Notes: generated by a model not told the origin, from the sequence alone. A stretch of DNA of 52,074 nt from Pseudanabaena sp. Salubria-1 (GCA_023336205.1 JALQCR010000046.1:1-52074), one strand, 5' to 3'. Counted from the stretch's first letter, positions 9,361-21,600 are shown. A program made the numbers and translations.

Positions 9361-12300
9361 TGAGCAACTCCAGCAACGATATCCAATGCCATTGCAGCAG
9401 CTTGAGCAATTAAGGCACTAGTTGTGAGTGCAAAACTAACAGTTTCTCCAGTATTCATAAATTCTCTAGAACGGTAGTAGAGAATTTTTTCTTCAGTCAC
9501 CTTCATTGACTTTTTGAGTACCTCGATCTGTGTCTCTGCCTCTTTTATCTGTTGATCTTTGACTGCTTTTACAGAATTGAGTACTTTCAATTCTAACTCC
9601 GATCGCAGCAAAGCCATTGCCTCAGCATCTTTCTTTTCCAATGCTTGAAGCAGTGCACCCCCTAAAGATCGTACTTCCTGAATCAGTTCCGTTGCCTTCT
9701 GGGACATCACATTGAAGCGGTAAAACGGTAGCGGAGCGTTAAGTCCGCTAATCACGGATGCAATATCCAAGCCAGCAGCAGCGGCTCTAACTAATGCACC
9801 TGGATCGATCGGTGGTGCAAACAGGGCTTGGATGCGTTCAACCCCATCAATATTTTGACAATGACGAATCTTGAACAGGCGATCGGCAATTCTGTCCCAA
9901 TATTCCAGGAGTTTCTCATTCTGAGGAATGCAGAAATAGAGGCTAGAAAGGTCGATAGGTGGACTAGGAGGTAGTTCATTTCCTTGGTGGGGCAGTAGAT
10001 TTAAGTCTGGAATTAAGTTTTCCAGCGACAACAGCGCATTGCTGAACAGATCCAGTTTTGCTTCAAGTTGGTTGTAGGTTTCATAGGGTGGTTTTACCAC
10101 TGGAGGAATGATGCGGGGTTTGAGTCCCAGCAACTTTTCTGCCAGGATATACATCTGGGTTGCCTGATTCACCGATTCCATCGTGTCTTGCCGAAAAAGG
10201 TTATCGCCCCAATCAATCAGGTTATCGATATATTTCATCAAGATGACCTTTTGATAGGCAACTGGACGCGATCGCGCAATCACATGGGGTTGGAAAGGTT
10301 TAGAACGCCATTGTTCGATCGCAAACTTCAGTTCTGTAATCGCTGCACCCGATGGATCATTCGCAATCGAGTTCAATAATTTATCAATCCGCTGCTCATC
10401 ATAGTCACTGGTGGTTTGCAAGAAGAATGGTTTTGTGACCCAATACTTTTGTGGGGCAGTGCCGTCGTAAGCACCAATTGGATTGAAAATATAGTGGAAC
10501 CAGTTCATGGCTGCCTCAAACTGCTGATTCTGATTCAGCTTTGTCGCGACCAAGAACGGCAGGTGGAAGAACAGTTCCCAGTTATAGCCTGCGTAGCTAC
10601 CATCCTGATTAAAATCTAAATCTTCAATAGGATAAGGTTGGGCAACGATTGCATTGGGTTGATAGGTTGCACTGGGACCGAATTGGAAATTAGTTTGATG
10701 CAGTTGGATGTCTCGCTGCATCAAAGCAGGAATGCCATCCTGATATAAGGTTGATCGTAGATAGCAAGCCAAAGGATGGTAGAAATTCTTAAATTTCAAA
10801 CCATAGGTCAGGGTTTGATAAATTTTCCATTCCTCAGTTAGACGACTGTATTCAGTATCCTTAATTAGAGCTGCCAGCATATTTGCAAAATCGCCACCAA
10901 ACTCACTGGACAACTTCTGCCAATACTTCTGGATTAAGTCAATTAGGTCTTCCCAGAATTCGAGGATATCTGAGAAGGTCTTTTGAATGGTCTGTTCACC
11001 TTCGTCTTGTTGACTCGTTTGATAAGAACCAGGAACAATGACATATCCCCGATTGCCATCTTCGAAGAAGTGAGGCATGAATGTGCCCAGAGGAATATAA
11101 AATCCTTGTTTTCTCTCATAGGCAAGAGCTTTATAAGATTGCTGCTGAACAAATATAATCTGCAACAAGAGCAGAAGATAATCGATCAGCGACATCTGTA
11201 GAGGGTAGGTAATTTTAAAGATGCCAGGAGTTTCTTGCAGAATAGTTTGGAACTGAGACAGATCGAAGATGGACAAGACGGCTAGATCATTAAGTGGAAT
11301 CTGATCCATCTCGCGATACCGCATATTTTTGAATGCCGTATCCTTAAACTGTGGGAGAAATTGGAAACCCGAAAAGGAACTGCCTACTTGAACAGGTTCG
11401 GGATAACCTTTACAGCCAGTTAAAGCAAACGCTCCAAGATACTGATTTGAAGGATATGTACTTGGCTCGAACATCTTGACCCTGCCATTGTTCAGAAATG
11501 TACAAGAAATAATGTATCCAGCTTGTCCTACATTCAGCACCGTAAAGCGAAAATCGTCCTTCGTCGGCAGCACCTCATAGAAAGTGGGCATTGTCAACCC
11601 TTCCTTTGAGATTTTCTTGGGCAACCACTTTTTGCCAGAAAATTCACTGATTGCGAGTTGAACTTTCCATCTCTTTTGAGTTTTTTCAACTTCCTTTCCA
11701 CCAGCAGGCCCGCTATCAACCTCACTGGGCTTCGGAGTTTTAATGGATTGTTCCATATTTGCCTCTTCCGTAAATACAGCCCAAGCGAGGTAAAGGCGAC
11801 TGTTCCGGACAAAGGTCATTAGATGGTCGCTGCTAATATCCAAATCGACCTTTTCCCAGGGAGTCCAAGTGCGTTCTCGCTCAAATTTGCGGTAGTAGTA
11901 CACTGCTGGATCTCCGCCTTTAGTGCGGGCGAAGATATGCATGGTGTAGATATCGGTTTGATAGTAGATCGCACAAACTTCTAGGAAGGCGATATCATCC
12001 AGTTTTTGCAGATAGTTGATCGTGGCATCCTCAACGGTGCGATCGTTCAACTCGTTTTGCAAAAGCTCGGTTTCCAGGTCTTTGAAGAGGGGAGACTTAT
12101 CATCTCGCAGTTCCGGCTCAATCCAGTTTTCGGGATAGAGGAAGACTTTGCGATTTGCCTCCCAAACTCGGTAATTCTTTATCCATTTCGACTGATTCCA
12201 ATCGCCATCTAATTTCACATCGGCAACGGCTGTAGGCTCCAGACCCATTAGGCATCTTTGGATGAACAGTTGTAGGGTACCGTGTGCTTGCACAATGCGA

Positions 12301-13084
12301 GAGGTGGGCTGACAGGCACACATTTCGACATCGATCAGGAAATAGTCGTACAGATCGTTACTATCATTCAGATCATCAGGATTCACTGCCAGCAGGTAAG
12401 CGACTAGGGCATCTCGCTTTTGATGCCGCAGTCTGTCCTGAATGCCTTTCAATACTTCTAGCCACTGGCTTTCTTCGTAGCGTACTTTCAATGCTGTCCG
12501 TAACCGAGCAACATCAGCATTTGAGAGAACTGGCTTGATGAGTTCTCCAGCGTTTGCCAGAGACATTCCTAGCTGGCGCAGAAATGTTACAGCTTTCTGT
12601 AAACGTTGATAGGTGGTAGGTAATTTATAATCGGCAATAGAGAATGTGAAATGGGTGTGCAGAGCCTGCAAAGTCATGATGTCCCAACCTGTTAAGGTAG
12701 CTAGAGCTTGTTGGAGAACTGCGATCGCGGCAGGTTGCAGTACCAGTTCTAGCACCGTATAGAAGGAAATGGGGCGATCGGGATTGGTTGGATTGGCAAC
12801 GGGTGGGTATGCCTGAACCCAGCGCAATCCATCGATTAGCGTCTCCCACTGGGCAAAGCTGAGACTGGCAATGCCTGTGTCGTAGGGCAGTCGATCTAGT
12901 TCAAGCCAACCGAGGGTGGCATTGTGTTTTAGCAACCACTCGATTGCTTCTGGCTTGAGTTGCAATGGCGTGAGGAAGACTACCACTTTATGGAGCAAGC
13001 GAATGGCGCGGTATAGATCCGTAAATGCAACTGAGGTGATCGTGGGCAGGGAAGGGGGCGTGCCAGTTTTATCGATCAGGTTAT
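9361..13084 (-). pseudogene. TcA fragment 3: receptor/neuraminidase-like and channel helix region
   Basis: About 1240 TcA residues between the ISKra4-type insertion and the first copy of the 1258-bp IS. Codons from 13084 to 12999 are open and precede the TTG-start ORF at 12998. Hallmarks are a helical shell region, then MKNYRVWEANRKVFLYPENW-like sequence (here IKNYRVWEANRKVFLYPENW), conserved across Tc A-subunits. An insecticidal-toxin middle follows, and finally long coiled-coil helices (ELELKVLNSVKAVKDQQIKE region) leading into an alanine-rich hydrophobic stretch (FALTTSALIAQAAAMALDIV). By analogy with known TcA structures this is the channel helix pair and its membrane tip. The ISKra4-type element sits directly after that hydrophobic tip. 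Confidence 0.87.
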
Positions 13085-14342
13085 CTGAGATCTTGCACCA
13101 TTCCTGAAAGAGTTAAGTAGGAATGGGTTTGAGAATAATTTCAAACCCATGACGAGCAGCAATATCGGCACTAATTTGGAGATACCTAAGAAGTTTCAAC
13201 CAAAGGACAGAAGGAAATAAAACGGAAAGTGTCAAATCACAGGTAGCTTTCCAGTCCAAGACAGGAGGACTCGACCATTGATCAATCCAATGGGCCAAAA
13301 GATAAGCAAGCAGAGAGAGGATAAGCCAACGATAAACACCAAGTTTTGTAGATTGCCCAAAACAATGCAAACCAAAGCGATGTTTGATGGTTTTGAAGAA
13401 TCCCTCAATCGCCCAACGCTTACGACCTAACATCACCAGATAAGCACCAGAATAAGGATGAGAAGAGACAACAAAGCGTAACTCCCGTTTACTATCAGCT
13501 CTTTTGAGCCAAAACCAAGAGATCGTCAAAGGCTGAGTTAGCCCTTCTAGCAAAATTTGTTGTCCACGTTTGCCATGACGATAAAGTTGTTTGACTGTAC
13601 GGCCATCTTGAAGTTTACGATTGTTGCGTACACCGACAACGATGCGCCAAGTCTTGGCGCGGACAGTATTGAAAAACTTCACCGTACTAAACTCAGTATC
13701 AGCAAGGACAATCACAGTCTTGCCTTGGGTTAGTTGCTTGGGTACTGTCCCCAATAACTTACAAGCTAAGTCAGAGGGACTGGGGTATCCTTTGCCGCGC
13801 CATACTCTAAAACTCCATGGTACGCGCCACTCTCCATAGACCAGATACAGTACAACCAGATGTAGTCCTCGCTTTCCGTTTAGTATTCTCACCCATGGGT
13901 CTGGTTCGTTTTGGGTGGGATTGCTCAAATGTAAAAACTTGCCGCTTTTTTCTAGGGTAGTCAAGTCTATCAGTATCTTTAATGGCACTTGTTTCGATGG
14001 GCGATGCTTGGCGATTTGTCCCAAAATAGCCTGCCGTGTTGACCGAATTACTGCTCTCGTTGACCAGTTATAGTGATTGAGAAATCGGCTGAGTGCACTC
14101 GCTGATTTTATCTGTGTATGTTCTGGATAAGGATGCCTTTGTGCTTCGAGAAATAGTCCTAGTATTGCATTGAGACTTGCTGTTTGATACACACTTGGCA
14201 TCAAACACAGAAGACTATACACTAGCCCTTGGGCGTGCTTAACGATGCTTTCCATGCTCGTTATTTAATTTACTACTACGCCCTTTTTTTCACATTTCTG
14301 CTCTTTCTGCAACCCCTTTTCTTGAATGGTGCAAGATCTCAG
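13085..14342 (-). mobile_element. 1258-bp DDE insertion sequence, copy A
   Basis: The 19-bp perfect terminal inverted repeats are ctgagatcttgcaccattc. A 4-bp target duplication TTAT lies at 13081-13084 and 14343-14346. It encodes one transposase on the minus strand. Removing it restores the TcA reading NDNLIDKTGTPPSLP. Confidence 0.93.
13113..14255 (-). CDS. IS4/IS701-like DDE transposase (copy A)
   Basis: The 380-aa transposase has a DDE triad in recognisable context: ILIDLTTLEKSG (first Asp, about residue 95), VIVLADTEFS (second Asp, about 185), and RWAIEGFFKTIKHRFGL with the YREK-like Glu (about 288). The 4-bp duplication with a central TA-rich core suits IS701-type elements, first described in cyanobacteria, but I cannot separate IS701 from other IS4-like groups without a search. 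It is identical in protein sequence to the three other copies in this window. Confidence 0.88.
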   Translation of the reverse strand: MESIVKHAQGLVYSLLCLMPSVYQTASLNAILGLFLEAQRHPYPEHTQIKSASALSRFLNHYNWSTRAVIRSTRQAILGQIAKHRPSKQVPLKILIDLTTLEKSGKFLHLSNPTQNEPDPWVRILNGKRGLHLVVLYLVYGEWRVPWSFRVWRGKGYPSPSDLACKLLGTVPKQLTQGKTVIVLADTEFSTVKFFNTVRAKTWRIVVGVRNNRKLQDGRTVKQLYRHGKRGQQILLEGLTQPLTISWFWLKRADSKRELRFVVSSHPYSGAYLVMLGRKRWAIEGFFKTIKHRFGLHCFGQSTKLGVYRWLILSLLAYLLAHWIDQWSSPPVLDWKATCDLTLSVLFPSVLWLKLLRYLQISADIAARHGFEIILKPIPT

Positions 14343-15553
14343 TTATCGTTGTTGAGCAACTCAAATAGCGTTTTCGGACTCGTGATCGCTGGCTCTTTCA
14401 ACTTTGCGTTTTTCAGCAAGACACGAGCGATCGCGTCATCAAGCTTAAAAGTAGAGATGATTGCTTGCACCAAACTCTTATATTTTGCCTGCTCGAAGAA
14501 GTAATTCGAGAGCATCTCTAGCACAATCTGAATTAGCTCGTTTCGTTTTTGCTGTTTTTCCTTGTTCCGATTGTTGTAGTCATCCAGTTTGGATTGGTAA
14601 GTTGGATCGCTTAGCGGTGTTGCTGCTAAAATAGTCGCAGTAGATTGTTCTGCTGTGGTGACAATTGCTAGCTCACCTTGTTTGGTTTTGACTAAAGTGA
14701 GTTGAACCAAACCGAAAAACTTTCCGAGCGTTGCATCAATGAATGCATCTGTTGCTGAAGTACTCAACCATGTTGCATCCAAAATTGTCATAAATTTGCT
14801 AATGGTTACTTCATCAAAAACTTGCTTTTGTAAATTATCTGGATCATTCGGTAGTTGACCAAGCAAATCTTTGAGAGAAATTTTGTTGTCCTCCGCCGTT
14901 TGTGCAATGGCATCTGCTGATTGAGTCGAATCAAAAACTTTGTAGAGTGATTTAGTTATATCAAATGCCTTCTGATATTCCCCTTGGAGCTTTTGTAGCC
15001 AGACTGTAATAGTTGCTTCTGGAAGGATGCGATCTCCTAAATCAGTTGCTTGGTGGGTTAGTAGATACTGCAAATCCAGTATTTTTACCCCAGCGGTGTT
15101 GATCGTCTCAACCTTGTCGATAAACCTTAATGTATTGGCGGGACTGGTAAGCACATCGATTCCCGTCAATGATTGCAATGTCAGCAATTCTTCAATCGTT
15201 AGTCTGAAAGTTTTGGCAAGCAGATTAAGGGAATAGATCGCAGCAAGGTTAGCAAAGCTAAGGATATCATTTGTTCCAAAACTATTAATCAGTTTGGTCA
15301 GATCTGTTGGATTGATTGCCAAACTGATTGCCAGAGTAGCCTGCACATCGGTGAGTTTCTTCCGAGTTGAGGAACTGGCGACTTCGTTCTGCTTAACTTT
15401 CTCTGGTAGCAGCAATTCATCAATGGCTCCATTTGCTGCTGCATTTAAGAAAAGTTGCTGGTAGCGAGGATTTTCGCCTTCAGTCGGAATCATGCCGTAG
15501 AGGATGCAGATCTCATCTAGGCTTAATCCTAGCTTTTCCCGTAACTTGATTAA
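14343..15553 (-). pseudogene. TcA fragment 2: alpha-helical shell segment
   Basis: About 400 TcA residues between copies A and B of the 1258-bp IS, beginning LIKLREKLGLSLDEICILYG and ending TLFELLNNDN. The longer open frame (14339-15667) begins with sequence that is really the end of IS copy B read backwards. The native part is all-helical with motifs (SLDEICILYGMIPTEG; ATLAISLAINPTDLTKLI) typical of the repeated helical lobes of the TcA outer shell. Confidence 0.82.
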
Positions 15554-16811
15554 CTGAGATCTTGCACCATTCAAGAAAAGGGGTTGCAGAAAGAGCAGAA
15601 ATGTGAAAAAAAGGGCGTAGTAGTAAATTAAATAACGAGCATGGAAAGCATCGTTAAGCACGCCCAAGGGCTAGTGTATAGTCTTCTGTGTTTGATGCCA
15701 AGTGTGTATCAAACAGCAAGTCTCAATGCAATACTAGGACTATTTCTCGAAGCACAAAGGCATCCTTATCCAGAACATACACAGATAAAATCAGCGAGTG
15801 CACTCAGCCGATTTCTCAATCACTATAACTGGTCAACGAGAGCAGTAATTCGGTCAACACGGCAGGCTATTTTGGGACAAATCGCCAAGCATCGCCCATC
15901 GAAACAAGTGCCATTAAAGATACTGATAGACTTGACTACCCTAGAAAAAAGCGGCAAGTTTTTACATTTGAGCAATCCCACCCAAAACGAACCAGACCCA
16001 TGGGTGAGAATACTAAACGGAAAGCGAGGACTACATCTGGTTGTACTGTATCTGGTCTATGGAGAGTGGCGCGTACCATGGAGTTTTAGAGTATGGCGCG
16101 GCAAAGGATACCCCAGTCCCTCTGACTTAGCTTGTAAGTTATTGGGGACAGTACCCAAGCAACTAACCCAAGGCAAGACTGTGATTGTCCTTGCTGATAC
16201 TGAGTTTAGTACGGTGAAGTTTTTCAATACTGTCCGCGCCAAGACTTGGCGCATCGTTGTCGGTGTACGCAACAATCGTAAACTTCAAGATGGCCGTACA
16301 GTCAAACAACTTTATCGTCATGGCAAACGTGGACAACAAATTTTGCTAGAAGGGCTAACTCAGCCTTTGACGATCTCTTGGTTTTGGCTCAAAAGAGCTG
16401 ATAGTAAACGGGAGTTACGCTTTGTTGTCTCTTCTCATCCTTATTCTGGTGCTTATCTGGTGATGTTAGGTCGTAAGCGTTGGGCGATTGAGGGATTCTT
16501 CAAAACCATCAAACATCGCTTTGGTTTGCATTGTTTTGGGCAATCTACAAAACTTGGTGTTTATCGTTGGCTTATCCTCTCTCTGCTTGCTTATCTTTTG
16601 GCCCATTGGATTGATCAATGGTCGAGTCCTCCTGTCTTGGACTGGAAAGCTACCTGTGATTTGACACTTTCCGTTTTATTTCCTTCTGTCCTTTGGTTGA
16701 AACTTCTTAGGTATCTCCAAATTAGTGCCGATATTGCTGCTCGTCATGGGTTTGAAATTATTCTCAAACCCATTCCTACTTAACTCTTTCAGGAATGGTG
16801 CAAGATCTCAG
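15554..16811 (+). mobile_element. 1258-bp DDE insertion sequence, copy B
   Basis: Same length and 19-bp ends as copy A but in the opposite orientation. It is the left arm of the composite element. The tetranucleotide TTAA flanks both sides (15550-15553 and 16812-16815). Confidence 0.92.
15641..16783 (+). CDS. IS4/IS701-like DDE transposase (copy B)
   Basis: A 380-aa protein identical to the transposase of copy A, with DDE residues in ILIDLTTLEK, VLADTEFS and RWAIEGFFKTIKHRF. It is intact and on the plus strand. Because the proteins are identical, any copy could mobilise all four in trans. Confidence 0.88.
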   Translation: MESIVKHAQGLVYSLLCLMPSVYQTASLNAILGLFLEAQRHPYPEHTQIKSASALSRFLNHYNWSTRAVIRSTRQAILGQIAKHRPSKQVPLKILIDLTTLEKSGKFLHLSNPTQNEPDPWVRILNGKRGLHLVVLYLVYGEWRVPWSFRVWRGKGYPSPSDLACKLLGTVPKQLTQGKTVIVLADTEFSTVKFFNTVRAKTWRIVVGVRNNRKLQDGRTVKQLYRHGKRGQQILLEGLTQPLTISWFWLKRADSKRELRFVVSSHPYSGAYLVMLGRKRWAIEGFFKTIKHRFGLHCFGQSTKLGVYRWLILSLLAYLLAHWIDQWSSPPVLDWKATCDLTLSVLFPSVLWLKLLRYLQISADIAARHGFEIILKPIPT

Positions 16812-17427
16812 TTAATGCTCAAGGTGTAGCCATCTGTCTTAGCGATCGCATTTCCAAAATCGGAACTTGTCCTCCTCAGAAATTCATCAGTTCACTAGTT
16901 TTATGGCTAGAGACTAAATCTGAGGATGTTTTTCATACCAATTGCTTAAGTTGTCTATATCCCGAAGCGCAAGCTGTCAAGGATATTGCCAGTGGAATAT
17001 TAGCGCTTTCTATCTCGCTCAATCATACTTCCTATCATATTATTTGGTTTCGCTGTGAAGTTATCCAAACTGTTGATTGGGCTGGTGATCCCAATAAATT
17101 AGCTCTTGATGATGAATGGGAGCTAAATCCACAACGGTCATTTGATTTGTGGAAAGAAACTGTCAAAGCTAAATCTTTGCCTTGGGATGAAGTAGAAATC
17201 GAAACTGCATCAGAATTGAGAAGTACACTCATGCTTGCAGCATTAGAATTTTCACAACAATCACTGAAGCTAGAAGCTGAACGCGCTCAAGTTGCAAGTC
17301 AGGCTAAAAGTAGTTTTTTGGCGCGAATGAGTCACGAATTGAGAACTCCCCTCAATGCAATATTGGGATGCACTCAGTTAATGAATCTTGATAATTCTCT
17401 AACTCAAACGATTGGGGAATACGTTAA
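16812..17427 (+). pseudogene. Fragment of a phytochrome-type sensor histidine kinase (PHY end to HisKA start)
   Basis: A plus-strand frame is open from IS copy B to IS copy C (about 205 residues). The first part carries PHY-domain hallmarks: YHIIWFRCEVIQTVDWAGDP and RSFDLWKETVKAKSLPW. A coiled linker follows, then a HisKA H-box FLARMSHELRTPLNAILG, whose His would be the phosphoacceptor. The chromophore-binding GAF and the catalytic ATPase domain are missing because both ends are cut at IS boundaries. It is cargo of the composite element, with no start codon of its own at the left edge, so not functional. It shows that the host, or a donor it received DNA from, carries a cyanobacteriochrome/phytochrome kinase. 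Confidence 0.87.
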
Positions 17428-18685
17428 CTGAGATCTTGCACCATTCCTGAAAGAGTTAAGTAGGAATGGGTTTGAGAATAATTTCAAACCCATGACGAGC
17501 AGCAATATCGGCACTAATTTGGAGATACCTAAGAAGTTTCAACCAAAGGACAGAAGGAAATAAAACGGAAAGTGTCAAATCACAGGTAGCTTTCCAGTCC
17601 AAGACAGGAGGACTCGACCATTGATCAATCCAATGGGCCAAAAGATAAGCAAGCAGAGAGAGGATAAGCCAACGATAAACACCAAGTTTTGTAGATTGCC
17701 CAAAACAATGCAAACCAAAGCGATGTTTGATGGTTTTGAAGAATCCCTCAATCGCCCAACGCTTACGACCTAACATCACCAGATAAGCACCAGAATAAGG
17801 ATGAGAAGAGACAACAAAGCGTAACTCCCGTTTACTATCAGCTCTTTTGAGCCAAAACCAAGAGATCGTCAAAGGCTGAGTTAGCCCTTCTAGCAAAATT
17901 TGTTGTCCACGTTTGCCATGACGATAAAGTTGTTTGACTGTACGGCCATCTTGAAGTTTACGATTGTTGCGTACACCGACAACGATGCGCCAAGTCTTGG
18001 CGCGGACAGTATTGAAAAACTTCACCGTACTAAACTCAGTATCAGCAAGGACAATCACAGTCTTGCCTTGGGTTAGTTGCTTGGGTACTGTCCCCAATAA
18101 CTTACAAGCTAAGTCAGAGGGACTGGGGTATCCTTTGCCGCGCCATACTCTAAAACTCCATGGTACGCGCCACTCTCCATAGACCAGATACAGTACAACC
18201 AGATGTAGTCCTCGCTTTCCGTTTAGTATTCTCACCCATGGGTCTGGTTCGTTTTGGGTGGGATTGCTCAAATGTAAAAACTTGCCGCTTTTTTCTAGGG
18301 TAGTCAAGTCTATCAGTATCTTTAATGGCACTTGTTTCGATGGGCGATGCTTGGCGATTTGTCCCAAAATAGCCTGCCGTGTTGACCGAATTACTGCTCT
18401 CGTTGACCAGTTATAGTGATTGAGAAATCGGCTGAGTGCACTCGCTGATTTTATCTGTGTATGTTCTGGATAAGGATGCCTTTGTGCTTCGAGAAATAGT
18501 CCTAGTATTGCATTGAGACTTGCTGTTTGATACACACTTGGCATCAAACACAGAAGACTATACACTAGCCCTTGGGCGTGCTTAACGATGCTTTCCATGC
18601 TCGTTATTTAATTTACTACTACGCCCTTTTTTTCACATTTCTGCTCTTTCTGCAACCCCTTTTCTTGAATGGTGCAAGATCTCAG
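17428..18685 (-). mobile_element. 1258-bp DDE insertion sequence, copy C
   Basis: Same length and 19-bp inverted ends as the other copies. It is the right arm of the composite element. TTAA lies at 17424-17427 and 18686-18689. Confidence 0.92.
17456..18598 (-). CDS. IS4/IS701-like DDE transposase (copy C)
   Basis: A 380-aa protein identical to copies A, B and D. It is minus strand, the same direction as the TcA gene it interrupts. The open frame and ends are intact. Confidence 0.88.
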   Translation of the reverse strand: MESIVKHAQGLVYSLLCLMPSVYQTASLNAILGLFLEAQRHPYPEHTQIKSASALSRFLNHYNWSTRAVIRSTRQAILGQIAKHRPSKQVPLKILIDLTTLEKSGKFLHLSNPTQNEPDPWVRILNGKRGLHLVVLYLVYGEWRVPWSFRVWRGKGYPSPSDLACKLLGTVPKQLTQGKTVIVLADTEFSTVKFFNTVRAKTWRIVVGVRNNRKLQDGRTVKQLYRHGKRGQQILLEGLTQPLTISWFWLKRADSKRELRFVVSSHPYSGAYLVMLGRKRWAIEGFFKTIKHRFGLHCFGQSTKLGVYRWLILSLLAYLLAHWIDQWSSPPVLDWKATCDLTLSVLFPSVLWLKLLRYLQISADIAARHGFEIILKPIPT

Positions 18686-21600
18686 TTAACCCATAAATTT
18701 TTGTCAGGGTATCGTCATTCAATTGTTGATTACCCAAACGAGGCGACTGGATGACACGGTTCAAGGTTGCCATGTCCAAACCCGTTTTTTTCCATAACCT
18801 GAGAAAGCGATGGATCCGATCGAGGGCATCGTTATCCAGATTGGTAATTTCTTTTTTCTGTGTATCGCAAGTGCTGTCAAGATGTTTGATAAATAGAGTG
18901 GTTGCAGGGGTAGTTGCAGGGTTAATGAAACTCTGCTCTAGGAGCTTGGTTAATTCGGTATAAGTTAGGTCACTCTTCTGTAAAAAAGTGTCAACGAACT
19001 CTAGCGCATCAGTGGGGTCGATCGCACCTGTATTCCAGTAAATATTTTGATTAGCAGAGTTGTCGCTTACAATCAGTTGCCGTTCTGCATCGGTGATGTT
19101 TAAGGCGACCGAGGCAATGGCATAATCTGTTGGGTTTGTACTGATCTGCAATACTTGCATCAAATCCGCTCGTTGGATGTCGAACTGTTCAAAATAGCTG
19201 CCTGCCTCTTGCTGAAATAGATCAAAGGGGAGGTGGAAGGCATAGTTACTAGTCTGAAGAATTGTATATGCCCCATTATTAAGATATTCGGGGGCAGCGG
19301 CGAGTTCGGGGGCACTCAAAGTCGTTTGACGTAAGCGTTTAATGATCCAGCTACCAGATCCGTTTGGGCTGATTTTACAGACTAGTTTTTTGTCTCGTAG
19401 GGTATAGTTCCCCTGGCTGTCAGTCTCGTAAATCACAGCCTTATTAGTGACAGGCAATTGATTGGTTTGCAGTAAGGTCAGGAGGGGCAGAGTAATGGCT
19501 CCTTTTAAGATCGTGCCATTGAAAGCGATTCCGGCATCAGGGGCGATCGCCTCTTCTAGCAACTCACACACTACGTCAATGTAGGGTAATGGCGTATTGG
19601 TATTTTCGCAGCTTAAATCTAGATCGCCAATATCAGGACGACGCTCAAATAGGACATCCTTTGCCTTCTTGACGCTGGCAGACCCAGGAATGGAGGTATC
19701 TTTGACTAGACGATTTTTGAGAAACTGTAAGACATCGACTAGGTAAGCGGCTGGACTATATACCGATCGGCAATGTTCGCACTCGCACAAATCTGTTAGC
19801 TGGAAGAGGCTTTTGAAGTTGGGAAACTCTTTTGTGACCGCTTCCAATCTTTCAGCAGCTTCAGGAACTGCCAGTGCGCGCACCTCCATTGCCTGCATTT
19901 TGGTTTTGATATCAGTTGCCAAAAACATCGTAGCAGTATGGATATCTGCTGCTTTCTGATAAATTGCTTTGGCTTCTTTTTGGGTAAATGTCTTGTTGTC
20001 AGAGAACTGCTTGACGAACTGGGTTTCGCCCATAGCATAGATACTTTGGGCAGAATGAATCCCTGACTGCAACAAAGTATTAGTTTTACGATAGTTGGGT
20101 GTAAGTTTAAATACTCGTTGCGCTGCTTTAAGGTTATCTTTGAGCAGTTCTGGATCGATCTTTGGATCAAGCGTTACGGTGGGTTGTTTGAAGAAGGCAT
20201 CGATATTTGTGGTTGCTAGATCAAAATCAGGGTGGTCGTTAAAGACTTTCACCATCTCTGTTTGATGGGTGAGAGGGCTATTAAGATCGCGCTCTAGCTG
20301 GGCGGCAAATGCGACTGTTGGGAATCGCACTTCCATCTTTCTGACCAGTGAAGAGGCGTGCAAATCGATTAAGGCTTTATTGATGGGCGCACCACCAGGA
20401 TTAAGGCGATCGGCGGATTCGGTCAGAACTGCTTTCCAACCAGCTCGATTGAGGGCGGCGAGCCTACGGACATCTTCGGGTTGTTCAATGCCCTGATGGG
20501 TTCTGACGGCTTCAATAATCTGGTCATCAAAACCTATAAGTTCTCCCAATTGTAGTTTTGTCTTGACATCGTTAATTTCGTTGGTGTCTCTAAACACATC
20601 GACTTGAGTGAGTTTTTCTAGTAATCCCGGAATGTTGCCATGAATGTCTGTTTGCAGAATTTTTAGCACTTCCTCAACTTTGCCAGAGGTAATGTTCTTC
20701 TCAATCAGGTTTAGAATCTGGCGGGGTTGTTCATTTTGATAGTAGGATTTGGCTTCTTCCGTGTATTGAGAGAGAAGGTTAAGAATTTCGTCTAGTTGTT
20801 GGGTAAGACTTACAGGCACTACATTGTGGGCGATCGACTGTTTAATCGCTTTACGAACTGTTATAGGATCGAGCAATACAATGTCGTAAAACAAAGTTTG
20901 CAGTGGCGTTTTGAGCGTGATGGCAAAACGAGCCTGAAGGGTAGTCGCAATATCAACTTTTAGGAGTAAATTTTCTCGCAGCAGTGCGTAGAAGAATTCG
21001 GGGGGGATTAGGGAGCGATCGCGCAGGCGATGCGAGACAACCAGATGTTCTAAGCGATCGGGTGACCAAGCCGTTTCACCAGATAGAAGGCTAATATCCT
21101 GGTATTTCTCGGTTTCCGGGTTATCCGTATCATCTTCTCGCAAATCCTCAATGGATTGTTCACCCAAAAGTGGACGAAGCTCGACAAGGATGCGCTCGTA
21201 TTCTGATAGTTTTTGAGAGCCACTGCCTCCTGTCAAGTCAACAATTTCAACAGGCTTAGCATTAAAAATAGTGGGTGAGGAAACTTGTAATTCTCCTGAC
21301 TGATTGAAGACCCGAACTACGAGATCAGCACTATTTTTTTCTGCCCGTTGGAATTGAGCACGGGTATAGGCAATTTCGTAAAAACCATTCCGATCGGTGA
21401 TTTTTTCGCCCAGAAGTTGTTCGCTTCGTAAATCCTTGTCAAAGGCTCGAACGATCGCCCCCACAAAAAAGTCGCCATCTGCCTGACGAACCGTACCTTT
21501 AACCACAAATTTTTCTTCTGGCGAGGTGGTTTCTGTGACTTGCACGGTTAAGTCAATGGTTTCTTCTGATTGAGCGTTGGTCTTGCGCTTAGATGTGGCT

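Larger units (their letters stand above)
15554..18685. mobile_element. Composite element: two inverted copies of the 1258-bp IS flanking a kinase gene fragment
   Basis: Copies B (15554-16811) and C (17428-18685) face opposite ways and enclose 616 bp of foreign sequence. The outer flanks share the duplication TTAA (15550-15553 and 18686-18689). Deleting the whole block plus one TTAA rejoins TcA in frame as TLTKIYGLIKLREKLGLS. This is the structure expected if IS-cargo-IS transposed as one unit. The inner flanks are also TTAA, consistent with B and C having inserted separately into the kinase gene first. Confidence 0.85.

Noticed and set aside
13621..13839. 72-aa ORF opposite each copy of the 1258-bp IS
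   Set aside because: It recurs only because the IS recurs; antisense to the transposase with no coding features.
14229..14504. ORFs starting MGVLNDAFHARYLIYYYAL at IS edges (14229, 14339-15667, 18572)
   Set aside because: The first residues are the outer part of the 1258-bp IS read backwards; only the sequence beyond the IS boundary is native, so these are not real starts.
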